Shown: positions 1 to 6,592 of the stretch, one piece after another
How positions within the stretch are numbered: the stretch's first letter is position 1
Layout of the letters: every line of letters begins with the position of its first letter
Assembly: GCA_934141555.1 (NCBI GenBank)
Contig: CAKPCK010000003.1
Coordinates: 43,775-107,774, forward strand
Reading direction: 5' to 3'
DNA from: an uncultured Clostridia bacterium
Lineage (GTDB): Bacteria > Bacillota > Clostridia > TANB77 > CAG-508
Length of the DNA: 64,000 nt
Position numbers and translations under genes: made by a program
Notes under the pieces: generated by a model
The model's input: only the letters and a program-made list of their open reading frames with translations
Told to the model about the DNA's origin: nothing
Databases searched by the model: none

Positions 1-1
1 C

Positions 2-394
2 CCATCAGACAAATATCCAGGAGCTGAAATTGAAAAGAAAACAATGCAATATTTATACAATGATGGAGACTTATACTATTTTATGGATAATGACACATAT
101 GATCAAATGCCACTAAATAAAGCAGATTTAGGAGATTGTTTAAAATATTTAAAAGAAAACATGGAAGTAACAATTCTTTCATTTAAAGGAAAAGTATTTG
201 CTGTTGAACCACCAATATTTGTTGAATTAGAAGTTATATATACAGAACCAGGATTTGCTGGAAACACAACAACAACATCTGGAAAACCAGCAAAATTGGA
301 AACAGGACTAGAATTACAAGTTCCTATGTTTGTAAACATTGGTGATGTTTTAAGAATTGATACAAGAACATGTGAATATATGGAAAGAGTATAG
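2..394 (+). CDS. efp: Elongation factor P, C-terminal part (5' truncated by window edge)
   Basis: Elongation factor P binds the ribosome near the E/P sites and relieves stalling at polyproline stretches. The reading frame is open from base 2, and the first visible residues (PSDKYPGAEIEKKTMQYLY) match the end of the N-terminal KOW-like domain and the conserved MQYLY segment of EF-P. The two following OB-fold domains are complete, including the conserved ending with GDVLRIDTRTCEYMERV. About 55-60 N-terminal residues, including the tip that carries the modified residue, lie outside the window, so modification type cannot be judged. A terminator hairpin follows directly. Identification is firm; only the start is missing. 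Confidence 0.95.
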   Translation, partial: PSDKYPGAEIEKKTMQYLYNDGDLYYFMDNDTYDQMPLNKADLGDCLKYLKENMEVTILSFKGKVFAVEPPIFVELEVIYTEPGFAGNTTTTSGKPAKLETGLELQVPMFVNIGDVLRIDTRTCEYMERV

Positions 395-404
395 AATAAA
401 ATTG

Positions 405-442
405 AAAAGGCTAGTCTATTATAACAAAAGACCAGTCTTTTT
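405..442 (+). terminator. Intrinsic terminator after efp
   Basis: AAAAGGCTAGTCT (405-417) pairs with AGACCAGTCTTTT (429-441) through two G-U pairs, and a T tract follows. It ends the efp unit just before the next ribosome binding site. Confidence 0.75.
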
Positions 443-464
443 GTTCGAAAGAGAGGTGAATAAA

Positions 465-641
465 ATGTCAGAAAAAGAATTAATAGAAAAAATAGAAAAA
501 TTAGAAAAAAGAGTTGAAGAACTTGAAAAAGACATGGCAACAGTAAAAGAAGATATGTATGTATTTACAGAAGATGAATTAGAGGATGAAGAAAATAGTA
601 ATTGCACAGGTTGTTGTTCTAGTTGTGGAGGATGTGAATAG
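465..641 (+). CDS. Small coiled-coil protein with Cys-rich tail (58 aa), unknown
   Basis: I do not recognise a family. The start at 465 follows GAGAGGTG at a normal distance; a longer reading from 357 would overlap efp and its terminator. The protein has three visible parts: a charged heptad-like helix (LIEKIEKLEKRVEELEKDM, residues 5-23), an acidic segment, and a C-terminal Cys cluster, CTGCCSSCGGCE. Five cysteines in ten residues suggest metal or redox binding, and the helix suggests dimerisation, but both are inference. It sits between the efp terminator and the next promoter and has no clear promoter of its own, so it may be read through from efp. Confidence 0.7.
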   Translation: MSEKELIEKIEKLEKRVEELEKDMATVKEDMYVFTEDELEDEENSNCTGCCSSCGGCE

Positions 642-671
642 TTAAAATTTAGTAAAAATGTGACTATTTTA

Positions 672-700
672 TTGACGATTATGTAAATCAGTGCTATAAT
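672..700 (+). promoter_or_regulatory. Promoter for the 93-aa gene at 746
   Basis: TTGACG (672-677), a 17-base spacer and TATAAT (695-700) with an upstream TG (extended -10). The spacer contains TTATGTAAAT, shared with several other promoters in the window (7605, 14598, 38696; variant at 10182). Confidence 0.85.
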
Positions 701-745
701 AATAATATCGAAATTCATTTGATAGGTTCTTAAGGAGGAACTGTA

Positions 746-1027
746 ATGAGAATTACCACGTATGAACGCACCAAGTATGTTGAGGTTGACCCTGATCCGA
801 AAAATGACAATATTATGAAAGGAATTGCCATTTGTGGCCCTGGTCGTGACCAGCGGAGGTATTATGCAGTCAACCCTCAGCATAATGAGGTAGGGCTTCA
901 GCTTAAAGAGCTTGAAGAGGCTTTGAAAATTTTGGAGCTCTTTGACAAGGAAGGTTACAGGTATGTCATTGATACGATGCTCCCTGCCACGATTAAGGCA
1001 ATCGGGCAGATCAATGCTTGCTCCTAA
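746..1027 (+). CDS. Unknown 93-aa protein, single-gene unit with atypical codons
   Basis: Not recognised. The start follows TAAGGAGGAACTGT at ideal spacing. The protein is soluble, starts MRITTYERTKYVEVDPDPKN, and has a central charged helix (LKELEEALKILELFDKEG); there is no signal peptide or membrane segment. Base use differs from the neighbours: codons such as CCG, GAC, CTC, ACG and GGG are common, and by my hand count all nine isoleucines are ATT or ATC, whereas flanking genes favour ATA. It has its own consensus promoter (672-700) and a GC-rich terminator (1038-1066). This looks like an independently expressed cassette, possibly acquired. The ORF is well supported; the function is unknown. 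Confidence 0.75.
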   Translation: MRITTYERTKYVEVDPDPKNDNIMKGIAICGPGRDQRRYYAVNPQHNEVGLQLKELEEALKILELFDKEGYRYVIDTMLPATIKAIGQINACS

Positions 1028-1035
1028 CTGAGAAC

Positions 1036-1066
1036 GGCGTCGCTGGTTTTATACCAGCGACGTTTT
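1036..1066 (+). terminator. GC-rich intrinsic terminator
   Basis: CGTCGCTGGT (1038-1047), loop TTTAT, ACCAGCGACG (1053-1062), then TTTT. The stem is far more GC-rich than other terminators here, consistent with a different origin for the gene it serves. Confidence 0.9.
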
Positions 1067-1093
1067 CATGAAAAATGCAAAAGAGGAAGAATT

Positions 1094-1393
1094 ATGGTTT
1101 TCACAACAGAAAAGAAGTATACAGAATACCAATTTATTGCTGAAAATGGAAAAATAGTAAAGATCATAGTACAAATTCCAAATCCTGAAAACGGAACAAT
1201 CAAAGAAAAGGAATATTTGGTAAATAGCCAAACATTAGAAAACGCAGAAGTAAGGCGAATTTGTTATAAAGCATTTAAAAGGTTATGGAGTGTAAAAAAT
1301 TTATTATTTTTGCAAATAGAAAAAACAATAAAAGATACTCAGCCAGACTTATATAAAATTGTATATGATGCTGGGAGAAAACGTAGAGAATAA
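1094..1393 (+). CDS. Unknown 99-aa protein
   Basis: Not recognised. The start at 1094 follows AGAGGAAG. The N-terminal half looks like a beta-rich segment (YQFIAENGKIVKIIVQIPNP) and the C-terminal half is helical and basic, ending GRKRRE. No signal peptide, membrane segment or known motif is visible. It begins 27 bases after the terminator of the 93-aa gene and ends at its own terminator (1400-1439), so it is a single-gene unit. I see no convincing promoter between them; it may depend on read-through. Codon use is closer to the local average than that of the gene before it. Confidence 0.65.
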   Translation: MVFTTEKKYTEYQFIAENGKIVKIIVQIPNPENGTIKEKEYLVNSQTLENAEVRRICYKAFKRLWSVKNLLFLQIEKTIKDTQPDLYKIVYDAGRKRRE

Positions 1394-1399
1394 GTGAAA

Positions 1400-1439
1400 A
1401 AAACAAGTGAAGTTTGCAATTTAACTTCACTTGTTTTTT
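1400..1439 (+). terminator. Intrinsic terminator
   Basis: AAACAAGTGAAGTT (1401-1414) pairs perfectly with AACTTCACTTGTTT (1423-1436), followed by T residues. Confidence 0.92.
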
Positions 1440-1458
1440 AGATTTTTTTGACTTTTAA

Positions 1459-1487
1459 TTGATTTTACATAAAATACATGATATAAT
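1459..1487 (+). promoter_or_regulatory. Promoter for the HD-domain gene
   Basis: TTGATT (1459-1464), 17-base spacer, TATAAT (1482-1487) preceded by TG. The spacer holds TTACATAA, the reverse of the TTATGTAA element seen in other promoters. It overlaps the apparent upstream start at 1459, which is therefore not used. Confidence 0.75.
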
Positions 1488-1554
1488 AACACATATTTAT
1501 GGCAAATTGCCATATTTTGTATCTTTACACCTATTAATTCAGGAGGTAAAAGTT

Positions 1555-2193
1555 ATGTGCAAAGAGCAAAATGTTTTGAATTATTATGTTCTATGTAATA
1601 AGCTAAAAAATGTAATTAGAACTGGATGGAAAGATTGGAAAGTAAAAAGAGAAAGGATTGAAAGTGTAGCAGAACATATTTATGGTGTTCAAATGCTTGC
1701 AATTGCAATGAAATCAGAATATCAGTATGATATTGATATGCAAAAAGTAATTTTTATGTTGGCAATTCATGAGTTGGGAGAAACAGTTATTGGAGATTTA
1801 ACCCAATTCCAAATTCCAAGAGAAGAAAAAGAAAGAATTGAGCATGAAGCTGTTCACAAAATTTTGAGTGGATTAATTGATGGAGAACAGATTGAAAGAA
1901 TTTTTCTTGAATTTGATGCACATAAAACAGCAGAAGCAAAATTTGCATATATGTGTGACAAATTGGAATGTGATTTACAATGCAAATTGTATGACGAAGA
2001 AGGCTGTGTTGACTTAAACGATCAAGAGGATAATGAGACAGCAGCTAATTCTCATGTAAAAGCATTATTGGAGTCTGAAAAAACATGGTCTGGTATGTGG
2101 CTTAAATTCGGACAGGAAAAGTATCCGTATGACGAAAACTTTATGGCAGTTTCAAAATATGCTATGAAAAATACCTTAAGTACTAGTAAATAA
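1555..2193 (+). CDS. HD-domain hydrolase, YfbR/HDDC2-like (212 aa)
   Basis: Proteins of this family are metal-dependent phosphohydrolases, often 5'-deoxynucleotidases. The family pattern is present: SVAEHIYGVQMLAIA supplies the first His, AIHELGETVIGD the central dyad, and DKLECDLQCKLYD the last Asp. The central dyad reads His-Glu instead of His-Asp, an unusual but conservative change. The start at 1555 follows AGGAGGTAAAAGTT; the longer frame from 1459 would begin inside the promoter and is rejected. Every isoleucine I checked is ATT. The gene has its own promoter and is followed 19 bases later by the 88-aa gene, with which it probably shares a transcript and terminator. The substrate is not deducible. 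Confidence 0.8.
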   Translation: MCKEQNVLNYYVLCNKLKNVIRTGWKDWKVKRERIESVAEHIYGVQMLAIAMKSEYQYDIDMQKVIFMLAIHELGETVIGDLTQFQIPREEKERIEHEAVHKILSGLIDGEQIERIFLEFDAHKTAEAKFAYMCDKLECDLQCKLYDEEGCVDLNDQEDNETAANSHVKALLESEKTWSGMWLKFGQEKYPYDENFMAVSKYAMKNTLSTSK

Positions 2194-2212
2194 TAGTAAA
2201 AGGAGAATGTCA

Positions 2213-2479
2213 ATGGAAAAGTATATTGGTATTTTAAAAATTGAAATTCATAGTTTTAGTGGAGTTCTTCAAAGAATTGTAACTAGGTTTTCAAATGAAA
2301 AATCATATTTGGAAAAATGGCAGAAAATGTATCCTGAAAGTAAATTGCTAATTCTTCAGAATACAGAAGAACTTGAAAAGTTCTTTGAATCTTTTGAAGA
2401 CTATATACCTGTTACGAAACAGGAGTATGAAGAAACACAAAGAGTACAAAAGTTGTATGAAGAATTGATGCAAGAATAA
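2213..2479 (+). CDS. Unknown 88-aa protein
   Basis: Not recognised. AGGAG at 2201-2205 lies only 1 base from the ATG at 2207 but 7 bases from the ATG at 2213, so 2213 is chosen. The protein is soluble and mixed alpha/beta, ending in a long charged helix (KQEYEETQRVQKLYEELMQE). It follows the HD-domain gene closely and shares its ATT-rich isoleucine use (about seven ATT to one ATA), so the two look like one acquired unit. A strong terminator follows. No catalytic motif is visible. Confidence 0.65.
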   Translation: MEKYIGILKIEIHSFSGVLQRIVTRFSNEKSYLEKWQKMYPESKLLILQNTEELEKFFESFEDYIPVTKQEYEETQRVQKLYEELMQE

Positions 2480-2482
2480 CTA

Positions 2483-2528
2483 AAAAGTCCTAAATAATAT
2501 TCATATTGAATATCATTTAGGGCTTTTT
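2483..2528 (+). terminator. Intrinsic terminator
   Basis: AAAAAGTCCTAAATAATATTCA pairs, with G-U pairs, to the segment ending at TTTAGGGCTTTTT; the long stem is followed by T residues. It closes the HD/88-aa unit. Confidence 0.88.
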
Positions 2529-2529
2529 A

Positions 2530-2558
2530 TTGTATTTATATAAAATATATGCTAAAAT
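2530..2558 (+). promoter_or_regulatory. Promoter for the VOC-family gene
   Basis: TTGTAT (2530-2535), 17-base spacer, TAAAAT (2553-2558) with an upstream TG. It begins within the T tract of the preceding terminator. Confidence 0.65.
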
Positions 2559-2597
2559 AAAAAAATCAAGATTACAAGATTAAAAGGAGAAGTTGAG

Positions 2598-2999
2598 ATG
2601 ACTGACAAAGAAATTGTATATAATAGCTTAATTCCAGAATTAAGTGTGTCAAATATAGAGAAAAGTAAAGAATTTTATTTAGAGTTAGGATTTGAAATAA
2701 AATATGAAAGAACAGAAGATAAATTTTGCTTTTTACAATTAGAAGGAAATCAAATAATGATAGAAGAAAATAATGATAATTGGAATACTGGAAAAATGGA
2801 ATATCCATATGGAAGAGGAATTAATTTAAGTATGGCAGTCTCAAACGTAGAAAAAATGTATAATAGATTAAAAGAAAAAAATATTAAGTTTTTTCTAGAT
2901 CTAGAAATTCATGAATATAGAATTGATGATGAAATTTCTTATGACAAAGAATTTTTAATTCAAGATCCAGATGGATATTTATTAAGATTTAACAATTAA
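2598..2999 (+). CDS. VOC/glyoxalase-bleomycin resistance family protein (133 aa)
   Basis: The vicinal oxygen chelate fold covers the whole chain: the start PELSVSNIEKSKEFYLELGF and the ending FLIQDPDGYLLRF are the family's characteristic beta-alpha-beta edges. Length matches single-domain bleomycin-resistance/glyoxalase-like proteins, which usually act as dimers. Some members bind bleomycin, others are metal-dependent lyases or dioxygenases; the sequence does not say which. The metal ligands are not obvious to me. RBS AAAAGGAGAAG precedes the start. It has its own promoter and a terminator at 3001-3032. Confidence 0.85.
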   Translation: MTDKEIVYNSLIPELSVSNIEKSKEFYLELGFEIKYERTEDKFCFLQLEGNQIMIEENNDNWNTGKMEYPYGRGINLSMAVSNVEKMYNRLKEKNIKFFLDLEIHEYRIDDEISYDKEFLIQDPDGYLLRFNN

Positions 3000-3000
3000 A

Positions 3001-3032
3001 GATAACTACTTGAAATAGAGTAGTTATTTTTG
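3001..3032 (+). terminator. Intrinsic terminator
   Basis: ATAACTACT (3002-3010) pairs perfectly with AGTAGTTAT (3019-3027), then TTTTTG. Confidence 0.85.
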
Positions 3033-3063
3033 TATAATTATATTGAATTTAGGAGGAATAAAA

Positions 3064-3675
3064 ATGAAAGTATTATTTGCAACAACAAATCCTGCAAAAA
3101 TAAAAAAATATGCGGACAAACTAAAGGAAAAAGATATAGAAATATTAACAATTAAAGACCTAGGAATAAATTTAAAACCTGAAGAAACAGGAAAAAATGC
3201 AATAGAAAATGCTTATATAAAGGCAAAAGCATATTATGATAAAACTAAAGTTGTAAGTATAGGAATGGATAATAATTTATATATTGAAGGATTACCAGAA
3301 GAAAAACAACCTGGAACACATGTAAGAAGAATAAATGGAAAAGAATTAAATGATGAAGAAATGATTGAATATTACAGTAAATTAGTAAATGAATATGGTG
3401 GAAGATTGACTGCTAAATGGGTATATGGAATGGTAATATATAATGGAAAAGAAACAAATGAATATAGTTGGAGTAAAGGTCATTTTTATTTTATAGATAA
3501 ACCTTGTGAAAAAAGAAATCCGGGGTATCCACTAGATTCAATATCAATAATGCCAGAATGTAATAAGTATTTTGTAGATTTAACAGAAGAAGATAAAAAT
3601 AAAAATCAAAAAGATTATAATGAAGATGATGTTATTGACTTTATAGTAAGAGCTATAAGAAAAGAGAATAAATAA
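3064..3675 (+). CDS. HAM1/RdgB-like nucleoside triphosphate pyrophosphatase (203 aa)
   Basis: This family hydrolyses non-canonical purine NTPs (XTP, dITP) to monophosphates. The N-terminus LFATTNPAKIKKY is the family's substrate-binding loop, followed by the ETGKNAIENAYIKAKAYY helix; SIGMDNNLYI replaces the usual ADDSGL metal-binding segment and keeps an Asp. The protein is divergent from the second, canonical copy at 15383, so a different substrate is possible. The start at 3064 follows TAGGAGGAATAAAA; the earlier in-frame start overlaps this RBS. The stop overlaps the next small ORF (TAATG). Confidence 0.78.
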   Translation: MKVLFATTNPAKIKKYADKLKEKDIEILTIKDLGINLKPEETGKNAIENAYIKAKAYYDKTKVVSIGMDNNLYIEGLPEEKQPGTHVRRINGKELNDEEMIEYYSKLVNEYGGRLTAKWVYGMVIYNGKETNEYSWSKGHFYFIDKPCEKRNPGYPLDSISIMPECNKYFVDLTEEDKNKNQKDYNEDDVIDFIVRAIRKENK

Positions 3676-3800
3676 TGACATTATTTTTATATGCATTATA
3701 TAGTTTTGTTTTCTCATTAATAGTTTCAATTATATTGGCGATAATTACATTTTATGGAATAGTATTTGCAACATGGATTGTGCTACAAGATGGAAGATAG
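3675..3800 (+). CDS. Small membrane protein (41 aa), translationally coupled
   Basis: The ATG at 3675-3677 overlaps the stop of the RdgB-like gene (TAATG), a typical coupling arrangement. The 41 residues (MTLFLYALYSFVFSLIVSII and on, ending WIVLQDGR) form essentially one hydrophobic segment with a short charged end. No family is recognised. Being small, it could be a chance frame in hydrophobic-prone AT-rich DNA; the stop-start overlap and continuous hydrophobicity favour a real membrane microprotein. It lies between the pyrophosphatase and the RhuM gene. Confidence 0.5.
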   Translation: MTLFLYALYSFVFSLIVSIILAIITFYGIVFATWIVLQDGR

Positions 3801-3834
3801 ATAAAGAAAATAAGTTTTGAAAGGAGTTGGTATA

Positions 3835-4827
3835 ATGGATAATAAATTAAATGAGAAAAATAATTTTATAATTTATACAACAGATGATGGACAAGTTGAT
3901 ATTGAAGTAAGATTAGAAGATGAAAATGTGTGGCTTACACAAAATTCAATGGCTGAATTATTTGATACTACGAAACAAAATATAAGTCTACATATAAAGA
4001 ATATATTTGAAGAAAAAGAATTAGAAGAAAATTCAGTTGTCAAGGAATGCTTGACAACTGCTAAAGATGGAAAAAATTATAAAACGAAATTTTATAATTT
4101 AGATTTAATTATATCAGTAGGATATAGAGTAAAATCGATTCGAGGTACGCAATTTAGGATATGGGCTAATAAATTGATAAAAGAATATTTAATAAAAGGA
4201 TATAATCTTAATGTTGAAAGATTCAAGAACAATGGGGGAGGACCATATTTTGAAGAGGTTTTAGAAAAAATTAGAGATATTCGTTCATCTGAAAAAGTAT
4301 TTTGGAGAAAAATATTAGATATTTACGCTACTAGTGTAGATTATGATGCCAAAAATGAACAAACGAGAGAATTTTTCAGAACAGTTCAAAACAAAATGCA
4401 TTATGCTGTTCATGGTAATACAGCAGCAGAAGTAATATTTAATAGAGTTGATAGTGAGAAAGAAAATATCGGGTTAACAAATTTTAAAGGAAGTATGCCT
4501 ACAAGAGCAGAAACAGAAATTGCCAAAAATTATTTGAATGAAAAAGAATTGAATTTATTGAATAGAATGGTATCAGCATATTTAGATGTTGCAGAGATTA
4601 ATGCTTTAAATATGCATGCTATGACAATGAAAGAATGGGTAAATGAATTAAATGGATTTTTAACAATGACGCATAAAGATATATTAGAAGGAGCAGGAAC
4701 AATATCACATGAAAAAGCATTAGCAAAAGCTCATGAAGAATATGACAAATATATGAGAAATCATTTAACACAAGCTGAAAAAGATTATTTAGAAATAATG
4801 AATGAAGATATAAAAAAATTAAAATAG
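3835..4827 (+). CDS. RhuM-family protein (330 aa)
   Basis: RhuM-family proteins are widespread accessory proteins first named in a Salmonella pathogenicity island; their biochemical role is unsettled, but the N-terminal part has a phage-antirepressor/DNA-binding look. Visible family marks are VRLEDENVWLTQNSMAELFD, the segment around AKDGKNYKTKFYNLDLI, the SVGYRVKSIRGTQFRIWAN motif and FFRTVQNKMHYAVHGNTAAE. The chain is full length. The start at 3835 follows AAGGAG with 8-base spacing rather than the TTG at 3817. A perfect 11-base inverted repeat lies inside the coding region (4034-4060). There is no partner toxin or integrase nearby; a related accessory gene (ORF6N type) lies at 26270. Confidence 0.9.
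   Translation: MDNKLNEKNNFIIYTTDDGQVDIEVRLEDENVWLTQNSMAELFDTTKQNISLHIKNIFEEKELEENSVVKECLTTAKDGKNYKTKFYNLDLIISVGYRVKSIRGTQFRIWANKLIKEYLIKGYNLNVERFKNNGGGPYFEEVLEKIRDIRSSEKVFWRKILDIYATSVDYDAKNEQTREFFRTVQNKMHYAVHGNTAAEVIFNRVDSEKENIGLTNFKGSMPTRAETEIAKNYLNEKELNLLNRMVSAYLDVAEINALNMHAMTMKEWVNELNGFLTMTHKDILEGAGTISHEKALAKAHEEYDKYMRNHLTQAEKDYLEIMNEDIKKLK
4034..4060 (+). repeat. Perfect inverted repeat inside the RhuM gene
   Basis: CAGTTGTCAAG (4034-4044), GAATG, CTTGACAACTG (4050-4060). Arms are identical in inverse orientation over 11 bases and encode the variable segment just before AKDGKNYKTK. Confidence 0.85.
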
Positions 4828-4851
4828 AATCTTATTAATATGTATTTTGAT

Positions 4852-4897
4852 GAAAGTTGTAGAAGGCGAAAATGCTTTTTACGACTTTATTTTTTTG
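4852..4897 (+). terminator. Intrinsic terminator after the RhuM gene
   Basis: GAAAGTTGTAGAAGGC pairs with GCTTTTTACGACTTT through several G-U pairs, loop GAAAAT, followed by TTTTTTT. Confidence 0.75.
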
Positions 4898-4974
4898 AGA
4901 AAAGAGTCATACTTGTTTTCAAATTTTGTAACTTTAAATAATTTATCAACATAAAATATACAAGGAGGGTTAAT

Positions 4975-5742
4975 ATGAAAAATATATTAGAAGTAAAAAA
5001 TATATGTAAAACCTATCAAGCAAAGAATGGAGAAATAGAGGCACTAAAAGATATAAATTTTAAAATAGAAGAAGGGGAATATGTAAGTATAATTGGACCA
5101 AGTGGATGTGGAAAATCAACATTGTTATCAATAATAGCAGGGCTAGAAAATAAAACATCTGGAACTACATATATAAATGGTAAAATAGGATATATGCTTC
5201 AAAAAGACAATTTGTTAGAATGGAGAACTGTATTAAATAATGTATTTTTAGGATTAGAAATTCAAAGAAGTAATACGCCAGAAAATAAAAAATATGTAAT
5301 TGAGTTACTAAAAAAATATGGATTATATGAGTTCAAAGATAAATATCCAAACCAATTATCAGGTGGAATGAGGCAAAGAGTTGCATTAATAAGAACCCTT
5401 GCGATTAAACCAAAGATATTATTATTAGATGAAGCATTTTCAGCATTAGATTATCAAACAAGATTGATGGTTACAGAAGATATTTATAAAATATTGAAAA
5501 ATGAAGGGATTACAGCATTGATGGTAACACATGATATTTCAGAAGCTATTGCTATGTCTGACAAAATAATAGTATTAACACATAGACCAGCAAGAATAAA
5601 AGCAGTACATGAAATAGATTTTGAAATAAAAAATAGAACACCATTGAATTGCAGGCAAAGTCCCAAATTTAGTAAATATTTTGATATGATGTGGAACGAA
5701 TTAAATGAGAAAGAAACAAAAGAAAAAAATAACAAAATATAA
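4975..5742 (+). CDS. ABC transporter ATP-binding protein, NitT/TauT (SsuB-like) type
   Basis: This 255-aa ATPase would power import of a small organic solute. All ABC motifs are present in order: Walker A GPSGCGKST (residues about 42-50), Q-loop region MLQKDNLLEWRTVLNNV, signature LSGGMRQRVALIRTLA, Walker B ILLLDEAFSALD, and H-loop MVTHD. The LLEWRTVLNNV pattern after the Q-loop is typical of nitrate/sulfonate/taurine/thiamine-precursor importers. RBS is AAGGAGGG. It begins an operon with the permease 17 bases downstream and the substrate-binding protein. The substrate cannot be told from the ATPase. Confidence 0.92.
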   Translation: MKNILEVKNICKTYQAKNGEIEALKDINFKIEEGEYVSIIGPSGCGKSTLLSIIAGLENKTSGTTYINGKIGYMLQKDNLLEWRTVLNNVFLGLEIQRSNTPENKKYVIELLKKYGLYEFKDKYPNQLSGGMRQRVALIRTLAIKPKILLLDEAFSALDYQTRLMVTEDIYKILKNEGITALMVTHDISEAIAMSDKIIVLTHRPARIKAVHEIDFEIKNRTPLNCRQSPKFSKYFDMMWNELNEKETKEKNNKI

Positions 5743-5759
5743 AGAGGTGAGCAAAAGAT

Positions 5760-6573
5760 ATGAAACAGAAAAATAATAATGAAAATATTTCTAAAGATAG
5801 AAAGAAATACATAAGAAAAATCAAAATAAGAAAATTAGAAATTTTATTAACACAAATAACTATAATAATTGCTTTTATAGCCATTTGGGAGATTCTTGCC
5901 AATAAAGGAAAAATAGATAGTTTTATAATGAGTCAACCATCAAGAATATTAAAAACATTCTTAAATTTAACATCGAATAATTTATTAGAGCACTTGAAAA
6001 TAACAATAATAGAAACATTGCTAGGATTTTCAATAGGAGTAGTATTAGGATTTGTTATTGCAATAATTTTATGGTGGTCACCATTTATATCAAAAGTATC
6101 AGAACCATTTTTAGTTGTACTAAATAGTTTACCCAAAATTGCATTAGGTCCTGTAATTATAATTTGGGTAGGTGCCGGAATGTCGGCAATAATAACAGTT
6201 CGGAGTATCAATTTCATTAATTGTAACAGTTTTAGAATTATTGAATGGATTTATAGCAACAGATAAAGAGAAAATTAAAATGGCAAAAACATTTAATGCT
6301 AATAAATTACAGATATTAACTAAGATAGTTATACCATCAAATATTCCAACATTTTTTAATACTTTAAAAGTAAATATAGGTCTAACACTTGTCGGAGTAA
6401 TTTCAGGAGAATTCTTAGTCTCAAAAGGTGGTCTTGGATATTTGATTGTATATGGAGGGCAAGTATTTCAATTGGATTTAGTTATGACAAGTGTAATTAT
6501 TCTTGCTTTTCTTGCAGCATTGATGTATGAAAGTATAGTTATTATAGAAAAATTGGTGATTAAGTATAATTAG
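5760..6573 (+). pseudogene. ABC transporter permease, NitT/TauT type, interrupted by a frameshift
   Basis: Inner-membrane partner of the ATPase upstream. The first frame (5760-6266) gives the N-terminal cytoplasmic segment, TM1 (ITIIIAFIAIWEILAN) and the transmembrane core up to WVGAGMSAIIT; it then runs into nonsense and stops. The continuation lies one base over: read from about 6201, FGVSISLIVTVLELLNGFIA leads into the cytoplasmic EAA-like loop (DKEKIKMAKTFNANKLQ) and the last membrane helices, ending at 6573. Together they make a permease of normal length, about 270 aa, so a single extra base (or two missing) near 6198-6201 explains it. It may be a real inactivating mutation, a sequencing error, or much less likely recoding. 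Confidence 0.88.
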
Positions 6574-6592
6574 GAAAGGAATTAGATTAGGC

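Noticed and set aside
1459..1554. N-terminal extension of the HD-domain protein
   Set aside because: It overlaps the promoter; a strong AGGAGG sits before the ATG at 1555.
4897..4974. Riboswitch (for example TPP) before the NitT/TauT importer
   Set aside because: Only about 80 bases lie between the terminator and the start, and no conserved riboswitch core is visible.
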